Shown piece by piece: positions 8,345 to 15,699 of a stretch of 64,000 nucleotides of DNA. A program made the translations under genes and the position numbers. The number at the start of each line of letters is the position of its first letter. The stretch's first letter is position 1. A model generated the notes under the pieces. The model did no database searches. It was not told the DNA's origin and saw only the letters and a list, made by a program, of their open reading frames with translations. Origin of the DNA: Lentzea kentuckyensis (GTDB lineage: Bacteria > Actinomycetota > Actinomycetes > Mycobacteriales > Pseudonocardiaceae); the NCBI RefSeq assembly GCF_002150765.1, contig NZ_MUYM01000043.1, positions 62,001 to 126,000 of the forward strand, given 5' to 3'.

Positions 8345-9357
8345 CCGCTCACCGGCCGGAGGTCCTGCTCGCCATGAGCCCGGACGTCGCCGATCTGCAG
8401 TTCGGCCCGCGCGAGCTGGAGCGGCTCGGCAGGCTGGCCAAGCTCGGCAACCCCCTGGTGGCGCACGACTTCTCGTCACCGGCCGTGCGCCGCCGGCTGG
8501 CCTCGGTCGAGGTGCTGATCACCTCGTGGGGCTGTCCGCCGATCGACTCCGGCGTGCTCGAAGCGGCGCCCGCGTTGCGTGCCGCCCTGCACGCGGCGGG
8601 CAGCGTGCGGTCGCACGTCGGTGACGCCGTGTTCGACCGCGACGTCCTCGTCACGACGGCCGCGCACGTCAACGCCGAGCCGGTCGCGCAGTACACCGTG
8701 GCGTCGATCCTGTGGGCGTTCAAGAAGGTGCCGTTCCTGGCCGCGGACGCCCGCCGGTTCCGCGAGGACTGGGGCTATCGCGAGCGCCGGGGCGAGCTGT
8801 CCGGGCTGGGCCGCACGATCGTGCTGGTCGGGTTCTCCCGGGTCGGCCGGCGGGTGGTGGAACTGTTGCGACGGCTCCAGGTGGGCAGGTTGCTCGTCGT
8901 CGACCCCGTCGTCGACCCCGCGCTGGTGCGGGCGGCCGGCGCCGAGGTCGTCACGCTCGCCGAGGCACTGCCCCAGGCCGACGTGCTGAGCCTGCACGCG
9001 CCCGCGTTGCCGGAGACCCGCCACCTGATCGGTGCCGCGGAACTGGCCGCGCTCCCGGAGTACGCCACGCTGGTCAACACCGCCCGAGGGTCCCTTGTGG
9101 ACACCGCGGCGCTGGAGGAGGCGTGCTCGCACGGACGTCTGCACGCCGTGCTGGACGTGACCGAGCCCGAACCGCTGCCCGCCTGGTCGCGGCTGTACGA
9201 CCTGCCGAACGTCGTGATCACCCCGCACGTGGCAGGGTCGCTCGGCTCGGAGACCAGGCTCATGACCGCGGCCGCGCTCGACGAACTGGAGCGTTACGTC
9301 GCCGGGCAGCCGCCGCTCGAACCGGTGACCAGGCACGGACTCGCGGTGCAGGCATGA
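8341..9357 (+). CDS. NAD-dependent 2-hydroxyacid dehydrogenase
   Basis: 338 aa from a GTG that overlaps the permease stop; a later ATG at 8374 is an alternative. Landmarks of the D-2-hydroxyacid dehydrogenase family are present: a degenerate dinucleotide motif VGFSRVGRR (~163-171), VNTARGSLVD with the substrate-binding Arg (~250), TEPEPLP with the Glu (~274) and ITPHVAGS with the catalytic His (~295). It oxidises or reduces a 2-hydroxy/2-oxo acid in the cytoplasm. In a sugar operon beside a DUF2264 protein, a role in uronic-acid or sugar-acid metabolism is plausible but inferred. Both ends overlap neighbouring genes. Confidence 0.88.
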   Translation: MTAHRPEVLLAMSPDVADLQFGPRELERLGRLAKLGNPLVAHDFSSPAVRRRLASVEVLITSWGCPPIDSGVLEAAPALRAALHAAGSVRSHVGDAVFDRDVLVTTAAHVNAEPVAQYTVASILWAFKKVPFLAADARRFREDWGYRERRGELSGLGRTIVLVGFSRVGRRVVELLRRLQVGRLLVVDPVVDPALVRAAGAEVVTLAEALPQADVLSLHAPALPETRHLIGAAELAALPEYATLVNTARGSLVDTAALEEACSHGRLHAVLDVTEPEPLPAWSRLYDLPNVVITPHVAGSLGSETRLMTAAALDELERYVAGQPPLEPVTRHGLAVQA

Positions 9358-11261
9358 TCCTCCCACCCGAGAACCGCTTCCTCTCCCCGCGCACGGGCTG
9401 GACCCGCGCGCACTGGGAGGCGGTCGCCGACCGCCTGCTCGCCGCCGTGCACCAGCACTGGTCCCCGCGGTGCGCGCGGATCGACCTGCCCGGCGAACCG
9501 AGCCGGTACGGGCCGGTCTCCGACGGGCTGGAAGGGTTCGCGCGCACGTTCCTGCTCGCCGGGTTCCGGGTCGCGGGCGGCGGTGACCCGGCGCTGCTGG
9601 AGCGGTACGCCTGGGGCCTCGCCGCCGGCACCGACCCGCATTCGCCGGAAGCCTGGCCCCGTCCCGACGAACTGGGGCAGGCCAAGGTCGAGGCCGCGTC
9701 GATCGCGCTGATGCTACAACTGACCAAACCGTGGTTGTGGGACCAGCTCGACGACAGCGTGCGCGAACGGATTGTGGGCTGGCTGGGCACCGTGGTCGGC
9801 CAGCCGTACCCGCCGATCAACTGGGTGTGGTTCCGGATCGTCGTCGAGTCGTTCCTGCGCGAGGTGGGCGGTCCCTGGTCGGCGGAGGACGTCGAGCACG
9901 ACCTCGCCGTGCACGCGTCGTTCCGGCGCGCGGACGGATGGCTCAGCGACGGCGAGGAACGCGCGTACGACCACTACACGGGCTGGGCGCTGCACCTGTA
10001 CCCGTTGCTGTGGACGCATCTGTTCGACGTCCCGGACTCGCTGTGCTCGCAACAGGTGCGCCGGACCTGGTCGGACGATCTGGCCAGGTACCTGGAGGAC
10101 GCGGTCGCACTCCTGGGCGCCGACGGGTCGCCGTTGATGCAGGGCCGCAGCCTCACCTACCGGTTCGCCGCCGCCGCACCGTTCTGGGTCGCCGCGATGA
10201 CCGGTGTCCAGGGGCCGGCGCCCGGTCTGCTCCGGCGTGCGGCGTCCGGTGTGTTGCGGCACTTCGTCGACCACGGCGCGCTCGAACCCGACGGCCTGCT
10301 GCGCCTCGGCTGGCACGGCGGCTGGCCCGCGCTCCGGCAGGCGTACTCCGGACCGGGATCGCCCTACTGGGCCGCCAAGGGAATGCTGGGCCTGGCCCTG
10401 CCCGCCGATCATCCCGTGTGGACGGACGACGAGCGGCCGCTGCCGGTCGAGCGGATGGACCACACCCGCGTCATCACGGCGCCGGGCTGGCTGGTGTCGG
10501 CCCGCCGGACCGACGGCATCGTCACGACGATCAACCACGGCACCGATCACGCGCTGCCCGGCGACCAGCGGGCGGACTCGCCCCTGTACGCGAAACTGGG
10601 CTATTCCACGGCGACGATGCCGACCTCCACGGACAACTCGGTGGTGCTGCTCGACGCCGCGGGCGCGGCCAGCCACCGCGCGGGCTTCCGGACGTTGTTC
10701 ACCGAGGAGCTGCCCGGCGGTGTGGTGGCCGGTGCGTCGCGGGGACCCGTGCGCTGGGTCGACACGAGCGCCGACGACTCCCCCGACCACGGTTCCGGCC
10801 GTGGTGGCGAGATCGTCGAGGGACCGCCCGTGCTGGTGGTGTCGGTGGTGCGCGACGGTGCCGAGATCCGGATCGTGCGCGTGGACGGCGAAACGGACGC
10901 CCGGCTGCGGCTCTCCGGCTGGCCGGTCGCCGCCGACAGCCGACCGCGGGAGGAGACCGCGTCCCGGACCGAGGTCGTGGTCTGCGGTGCGCGCCTGCGC
11001 TCCTCGCTGCACGGCGTGCGCGGGTTCGACCAGGCCGGCGTGCACACCGGCACCGGCACGTCGCCGCTGGGCAAGTACGTCGCGGTCCCCTGGCTGGCGA
11101 CGACCGGTCCCGTGGCACCCGGTGCGGTGTTCGCCGCCGTCGTGCGCCTGGACCGGGGCCGCGACGCCCTGGCCACCCCACTGTTCACCGTGCACGGCAA
11201 CGAGATCGTGCTGCGGTGGAGCGATGGACTCGATTCGAGGATCACCCTGCCAAGTCCTTAG
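9354..11261 (+). CDS. DUF2264 family protein, candidate uronidase-type glycosidase
   Basis: 635 aa with no signal peptide, so probably cytoplasmic. The N-terminal ~360 residues look like a DUF2264 alpha-helical barrel (TRAHWEAVADRLLAAVHQHWSP, LEGFARTFLLAGFRVAGGG, YPPINWVWFRIVVESFLREVGG, DGWLSDGEERAYDHYTGWALHLYPLLW, LMQGRSLTYRFAAAAPFW); the rest is a beta-rich C-terminal region. From memory, some DUF2264 members belong to CAZy GH154 with beta-glucuronidase activity on arabinogalactan, which fits the downstream galactanase-like enzyme. That assignment is inference and catalytic residues are not known to me. It is coupled to the dehydrogenase by ATGA. Confidence 0.8.
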   Translation: MILPPENRFLSPRTGWTRAHWEAVADRLLAAVHQHWSPRCARIDLPGEPSRYGPVSDGLEGFARTFLLAGFRVAGGGDPALLERYAWGLAAGTDPHSPEAWPRPDELGQAKVEAASIALMLQLTKPWLWDQLDDSVRERIVGWLGTVVGQPYPPINWVWFRIVVESFLREVGGPWSAEDVEHDLAVHASFRRADGWLSDGEERAYDHYTGWALHLYPLLWTHLFDVPDSLCSQQVRRTWSDDLARYLEDAVALLGADGSPLMQGRSLTYRFAAAAPFWVAAMTGVQGPAPGLLRRAASGVLRHFVDHGALEPDGLLRLGWHGGWPALRQAYSGPGSPYWAAKGMLGLALPADHPVWTDDERPLPVERMDHTRVITAPGWLVSARRTDGIVTTINHGTDHALPGDQRADSPLYAKLGYSTATMPTSTDNSVVLLDAAGAASHRAGFRTLFTEELPGGVVAGASRGPVRWVDTSADDSPDHGSGRGGEIVEGPPVLVVSVVRDGAEIRIVRVDGETDARLRLSGWPVAADSRPREETASRTEVVVCGARLRSSLHGVRGFDQAGVHTGTGTSPLGKYVAVPWLATTGPVAPGAVFAAVVRLDRGRDALATPLFTVHGNEIVLRWSDGLDSRITLPSP

Positions 11262-11269
11262 GAGGACAC

Positions 11270-12727
11270 ATGGTCACCCGCAGGACAGTGTTGTCCGGTG
11301 CGGCGGCCGCCGTCGCGGCGACAGCCATCGGCACCAACGCCAGTGCCGACCAGACCATCGCGATCGACCCCAGCACGAGCTACGGCACATGGGAGGGCTG
11401 GGGCACGTCGCTCGCCTGGTGGGCCAACGTGTTCGGCGACCGGGACGACTTCGCCGACCTCTGGTTCACCACGAAGTCCGTCACCTACAACGGCACGACG
11501 CTGCCGGGGCTGGGCATGAACATCGCCCGCTACAACCTCGGCGCGTGCAGCTGGAACAGCGTGGACGGCCAGACCATGGTCGCCTCCCCGAACATCCCCC
11601 GCTTCAAGCAGATCGAGACCTTCTGGCAGGACTGGCGCAACACCGACCCCGGTTCGTGGCAATGGGGCGCGGACGCGAAACAGCGCGCGTCCCTGGTCAA
11701 GGCCGCGGCGCGCGGCGCCATGACGGAGCTGTTCGCCAACTCACCGGCGTGGTGGATGTGCATCAACCACAACCCGTCCGGCGCCGCCAACGCGAACAGC
11801 AACAACCTGCAGTCGTGGAACTACCGCACCCACGCCTCGTACATGGCCGAAGTCGTGCGGCAGTTCCGCGACCGCTGGGGCATCGGGTTCCGCACGGTGG
11901 ACCCGTTCAACGAGCCCGCGTCGGACTACTGGTCGGCGACCGGAAAGCAGGAAGGCTGCCACTTCGACCCGTCGCTTCAACGGACCGTGCTGCAGTACCT
12001 GCGTGAGGAGCTGAACAACCGCGGCCTGTCCGGAACCCGCATCTCGGCGTCCGACGAGACCAGCTACGACGCCGCGCGCAGCACGTGGAACTCCTTCGAC
12101 GCCACCACGAAGTCCGTCGTGAACCAGATCAACGTGCACGGCTACCAGGGTTCTGGTGGTCGCCGTGACCTTCTGCACTCCGACGCTCGGGCGGCGGGCA
12201 AGGCGCTCTGGAACTCCGAGTACGGCGACAAGGACGGCACCGGCCTCTCCATGGCCAGCAACCTGTGCCTCGACTGGCGCTGGCTGCACCCGACGGCGTG
12301 GTGCTACTGGCAGGTGATGGACCCCACCCCGGTGTGGGCGTTGATCGCCTACGACGCGAACACGCTGCAAGCGGGTGCGGTGCAGAACAAGCTCTACGTG
12401 CTGGCGCAGTTCACCCGGCACATCCGGCCGGGCATGCGGATCATCTCCGCGTCCACCGGAAACGCCGCCGTGGCCTTCGATCCCGCCGCCCGCCGGCTGG
12501 TGCTCGTCGGCGTCAACACCGCGACCTCGGCGCAGACGATCACGTTCGACCTGACCAGGTTCGGCACCCTGCCCACCGGCCTGATCACCAGGTGGTCGAC
12601 CTCGACGACCAGCGGCAGCGACCGGTACGTGCAGCGCACCGACGTGCGGCTGGACGGAAAGCTGCTGCGGGCTTCGTTCGCGGCGGGCCAGGTGCAGACG
12701 TTCCAGCTCGACGGAGTCGCCGTCTGA
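11270..12727 (+). CDS. Secreted GH30 endo-beta-1,6-galactanase-like enzyme
   Basis: 485 aa, started at the ATG preceded by TTAGGAGGACAC. The leader MVTRRTVLSGAAAAVAAT has a twin-arginine-like motif and ends near NASA (~30). The catalytic domain begins GTWEGWGTSLAWWANVFG, the pattern of the GH30 galactanase group, with the acid/base Glu215 in VDPFNEPASDYW and the nucleophile Glu317 in LWNSEYGDK. A beta domain closes the protein. Enzymes of this group cut beta-1,6-galactan side chains of arabinogalactan proteins; this substrate is from family knowledge. It is the last gene of the importer operon and a second homologue lies at 60912-62900. Confidence 0.87.
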   Translation: MVTRRTVLSGAAAAVAATAIGTNASADQTIAIDPSTSYGTWEGWGTSLAWWANVFGDRDDFADLWFTTKSVTYNGTTLPGLGMNIARYNLGACSWNSVDGQTMVASPNIPRFKQIETFWQDWRNTDPGSWQWGADAKQRASLVKAAARGAMTELFANSPAWWMCINHNPSGAANANSNNLQSWNYRTHASYMAEVVRQFRDRWGIGFRTVDPFNEPASDYWSATGKQEGCHFDPSLQRTVLQYLREELNNRGLSGTRISASDETSYDAARSTWNSFDATTKSVVNQINVHGYQGSGGRRDLLHSDARAAGKALWNSEYGDKDGTGLSMASNLCLDWRWLHPTAWCYWQVMDPTPVWALIAYDANTLQAGAVQNKLYVLAQFTRHIRPGMRIISASTGNAAVAFDPAARRLVLVGVNTATSAQTITFDLTRFGTLPTGLITRWSTSTTSGSDRYVQRTDVRLDGKLLRASFAAGQVQTFQLDGVAV

Positions 12728-12803
12728 CGTGTGCAGACGTGCGCATGCGGCAACCCGAACTACGCGGAAGATCTTCCGGCAACCGACGAACGGGGACCAG
12801 GGC

Positions 12804-12822
12804 TCAGGTAAGGCTCACTTAG
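12804..12822. promoter_or_regulatory. Iron-box-like operator (DmdR/IdeR type)
   Basis: TCAGGTAAGGCTCACTTAG matches the actinobacterial iron-box consensus as I remember it (TTAGGTTAGGCTCACCTAA) at 15 of 19 positions, including the full AGGCTCAC core. It lies 41 nt before the GTG of the MFS gene, where a repressor would block the promoter. This suggests that the exporter/ABC cluster at 12.9-17.4 kb is induced by iron shortage. Confidence 0.65.
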
Positions 12823-12863
12823 GCTCGCTGGGAATCACTTGACCAGCGGGAACGAGGCAAAGC

Positions 12864-14063
12864 GTGGGCGCAGCACTTCGCGGTCGTTCGCGAGCGCTGC
12901 GCCAGTTCGGCGCGCTCACCGGGACCGCCCGGCTGCTCGTGCTCAGCCAGCTTCTGTTCAACATCGGCTTCTTCCTCGTGCTGCCGCACCTCGCCGGGCA
13001 CCTGGCCGACGACCTCGGGCTGGCCGGCTGGCTGGTCGGCCTGGTGCTCGGCGTGCGGACGTTCAGCCAGCAGGGCCTGTTCGCCCTCGGCGGTGTCCTC
13101 ACCGACCGGTTCGGCGCCAAGCCGCTGATCATCGCGGGCTGCCTGGTGCGCACCGCCGGTTTCGCCGTGCTGGCCGTGGCGACCGGGCTGCCCACCGTCC
13201 TCTGTGGAGTCGTGCTCGTCGGGTTCGCCGGAGCGTTGTTCTCCCCCGCGGCCGACGCGTCGCTGGCGCGCGAGGCGGATCCGGGCACACGCGCGGACAC
13301 GTTCGCCATCCGCTCGATGGCGGGCGAGACCGGCACGGTGATCGGACCGCTGCTCGGCGTCGTGCTGTCCGCGAGCTTTTCGGTCACCTGCGTCATCGGC
13401 GCGGTGCTGTTCGGCCTGATCGCGTTGCTGCACCTGAGGTTCCTGCCGCGGCGGCCGGGCGAACACCGTGACGAGGGCATCTTCGACGGCTGGCGCGAGG
13501 TGTTCGGCAACCGGGCGTTCCTGCTGTTCGCGGCCGGGTACTCGGCCTACCTCGTCTCGTACAACCAGCTCTACCTCGGACTGCCCGCCGAACTGCGCCG
13601 CGTCGGCGCGCCGGACGCGGCGCTGGGGCTGCTGTTCGCGCTCGCGTCGGTGCTCGTGGTCTGCGGTCAGCTGCCGACGACCGGCCTCGCCCGGCGGTTG
13701 CTCGGCCGCGACCGGGCGCTGGTGGCGGGCTTCACCGTCATGGCGCTCGCGTTCTTCGTGGTCGCGGTGCGGCCGCCGGGGCTCACCGGCGCTACCGTGT
13801 TCGTCGTCCTGCTGATCTTCGGCCAGATGCTGGTCGTCCCGTTCGCCATGGAGCTCGTGCCGCTGCTGGCGGGCGACCGCAGGCTCGGCGCGCACTTCGG
13901 CGTGCTGGCGTCCGCGGGTGGCGTGGCGGTGCTCGTCGGCAGCACGGCGAGCGGTGCCCTGCTGGGACAGGGCCGCGTCGCGTGGATCCTGCTCGGCCTC
14001 CTGCCGTTGGCCGGCGCCTGCGTGATGGCAATCGCGGCCAGGCGACGCGCGTTCCTCTCATGA
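12864..14063 (+). CDS. MFS exporter, probable siderophore/metallophore efflux
   Basis: 399 aa with about 12 transmembrane segments. The loop between helices 2 and 3 carries the MFS motif GGVLTDRFGAKPLIIAG. The GTG start is modestly supported by GAGG upstream. Family and length suit drug or siderophore exporters. The iron-box-like site upstream and a binding protein plus permease downstream suggest that it exports a metal chelator, while the ABC genes recover the loaded form, as in CntE/CntABCDF-type systems. The substrate is inferred. Its stop overlaps an ATG of the next reading frame (14060), so the two genes are closely coupled. Confidence 0.8.
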   Translation: MGAALRGRSRALRQFGALTGTARLLVLSQLLFNIGFFLVLPHLAGHLADDLGLAGWLVGLVLGVRTFSQQGLFALGGVLTDRFGAKPLIIAGCLVRTAGFAVLAVATGLPTVLCGVVLVGFAGALFSPAADASLAREADPGTRADTFAIRSMAGETGTVIGPLLGVVLSASFSVTCVIGAVLFGLIALLHLRFLPRRPGEHRDEGIFDGWREVFGNRAFLLFAAGYSAYLVSYNQLYLGLPAELRRVGAPDAALGLLFALASVLVVCGQLPTTGLARRLLGRDRALVAGFTVMALAFFVVAVRPPGLTGATVFVVLLIFGQMLVVPFAMELVPLLAGDRRLGAHFGVLASAGGVAVLVGSTASGALLGQGRVAWILLGLLPLAGACVMAIAARRRAFLS

Positions 14064-14077
14064 TCGAAAGGCTCACC

Positions 14078-15520
14078 ATGTTGTTGCGACGGACCCTGCT
14101 CGCCGTGGCGGTGCTCTCGCTGACCGCGGGATGTTTCGCCGGCAGCCAGGCGGAAGGACCGGCACGGTTGCGCGTCGCACTGCCGTTCGCGCCCGTGCAG
14201 TCGTTGTCGCCCTGGGGAGATGACGGCGTCACGCTCACCAGGCTCGGCATCGCGGAAACCCTCGTGCGGCTCGACTCCGCCGGCAAGCCGCAGCCGCTGC
14301 TGGCGGAGAGCTGGACGCCCAAGTCCCCGACCACCTGGTCGTTCCACGTGCGCGCGGGCGTGAAGTTCCACGACGGCAGCGCGCTCACCGCCGCGGCCGC
14401 CGCCGACGCGCTCAGCCGCGCGGCGGCCGCGAGCCCGGTGCCCCGCGCGATCAAGGGCGTCGGCGTGACCGCGAAGGCCGTCGGCGACCTCGACCTGGAG
14501 GTGAGCACGACCGCGCCCGATCCCACGCTGCCGCAACGCCTTTCGTCGGCGAACCTGGTAGTGCTGGCCCCTGCCGCCTACCAGGGCGAGCGGGTGAACC
14601 CGGCGAAGGCGGGCACCGGCCCGTTCGTGCTGGCGGACCTGAACGTCGCAGCCGGCACGGCTTTGAGCCGGTTCGACGGGTACTGGGACGGCGTGCCCGC
14701 GCTGGCCGGCATCGACGTCCGGTTCCTGCCCGACGGCAACACCCGCGCCGCCGCCCTGCGCGCGGGCGAGGTCGACGTCGCCACGACCGTGCCGATCAGC
14801 GCACTCGCCAACGTCACCGCAGAGGAGGTGCCGCTGCCTCGCACGGTGTCGTTGCTGCTCAACACGGCCAAGCCACCGTTCGCGGACCCGCGGTCGCGCG
14901 CGGCGGTGCGGGAAGCGGTCGATCCCGCCGCGCTCGCTCATGGTGTCTACGAGGGCCACGCCGACGCCGCCACCGGCGTCTTCCGCAACACGGCGGCCCG
15001 CCAGGTCACCCCGACGGGCGCTGTCGCGGGCGGCTCCCCGAAGATCGCCCTGGCGACGTGGAGCGACCGTCCGGAACTCACCGGCGTCGTCACCGCCGTC
15101 GCCGAGTCGTTGCGCGGCAAGGGTTTCCAGGTCGAGCAGGTGGTGCGCAAGTACAGCCAGCTCGAACCCGACCTGCTCGCGGGCAACTTCGACGCGGTGG
15201 TCTTCTCCCGCTCGTACGCGATGGACACCGGCGACCTGGCCGCGAACCTCAGCACCGACTTCAGCTGCGCCGGCGGCTTCAACCTGACCAAGGTCTGCGA
15301 CCCGGCCCTGGACGCCGCCATCGGCCAGGCGATGGCCATCGAGGACGTCTCCGCGCGCCAGGAGGCGGCGATGCGGGCCCAGGACGCGGTCCTCGCCACC
15401 AACGCCGTGGTGCCGCTGGTGCACGAGCGCACCGCCATCGGGCACTCGGCCGGGGTCAGCGGCCTGTCCACGGACCCGTACGAACGCCTGCTGATCACCG
15501 GCAAGACCCGCGTCTCATGA
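14078..15520 (+). CDS. Peptide/nickel-type ABC substrate-binding lipoprotein
   Basis: 480 aa if started at ATG 14078, which has GAAAGG at good spacing; ATG 14060, overlapping the MFS stop, is also possible. A lipobox LTAGC puts the lipid anchor at Cys19. The body is a family-5 binding protein (SPWGDDGVTLTRLGIAETLVRLD, LLAESWTPKSPTTWSFHVRAGVKFHDGS, NPAKAGTGPFVLAD). Such proteins bind oligopeptides, nickel chelates or opine metallophores. With the iron-box-like site and MFS exporter upstream, capture of a metal-chelate is the best guess. The C-terminal codons reappear as imperfect copies in the next small ORF. Confidence 0.88.
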   Translation: MLLRRTLLAVAVLSLTAGCFAGSQAEGPARLRVALPFAPVQSLSPWGDDGVTLTRLGIAETLVRLDSAGKPQPLLAESWTPKSPTTWSFHVRAGVKFHDGSALTAAAAADALSRAAAASPVPRAIKGVGVTAKAVGDLDLEVSTTAPDPTLPQRLSSANLVVLAPAAYQGERVNPAKAGTGPFVLADLNVAAGTALSRFDGYWDGVPALAGIDVRFLPDGNTRAAALRAGEVDVATTVPISALANVTAEEVPLPRTVSLLLNTAKPPFADPRSRAAVREAVDPAALAHGVYEGHADAATGVFRNTAARQVTPTGAVAGGSPKIALATWSDRPELTGVVTAVAESLRGKGFQVEQVVRKYSQLEPDLLAGNFDAVVFSRSYAMDTGDLAANLSTDFSCAGGFNLTKVCDPALDAAIGQAMAIEDVSARQEAAMRAQDAVLATNAVVPLVHERTAIGHSAGVSGLSTDPYERLLITGKTRVS

Positions 15521-15699
15521 ACGTGCTCGGACGGCGCTGCGCCCTGCCGGGCCTCACGGGTGCCGCGGGCAGGTACGAGCGCCCGCTGATCACCGACACG
15601 GCCCGAGCGCTCGGCCGGCACTGCGCCCTGCCCAGCCTCACGGGTGCCGCGGGCAGGTCCCAGCGCCGACCGATCACCGACAAGACCCACGCCTCATGA
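15517..15699 (+). CDS. 60-aa relay ORF formed by tandem duplication of the SBP/permease junction
   Basis: The ATG overlaps the binding-protein stop, and the TGA overlaps the permease ATG. The product contains two units, CALPGLTGAAGRYERPLITDT and CALPSLTGAAGRSQRRPITDKT, each starting like the permease N-terminus (RLCALLGLT) and ending like the binding-protein C-terminus (YERLLITGKT). It therefore looks like a twice-copied gene boundary that stayed in frame, keeping translational coupling between the two transporter genes. No membrane span or known domain is seen. It may be translated only to pass ribosomes on, or it may be non-functional. Confidence 0.55.
   Translation: MNVLGRRCALPGLTGAAGRYERPLITDTARALGRHCALPSLTGAAGRSQRRPITDKTHAS
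15551..15658 (+). repeat. Direct repeat within the duplicated junction
   Basis: A 24-bp stretch beginning GCCTCACGGGTGCC at 15551-15574 recurs exactly at 15635-15658. The 84-nt offset is a multiple of three. Flanking bases are similar but diverged, and weaker copies occur at the end of the binding-protein gene and the start of the permease gene. Confidence 0.85.

Noticed and set aside
12721..12778. CGTCTG/CAGACG stem and CGGAAGATCTTCCG palindrome after the GH30 gene as a terminator
   Set aside because: Both are short and do not form a single strong hairpin; a 14-bp palindrome alone is not sufficient evidence for a terminator or an operator.
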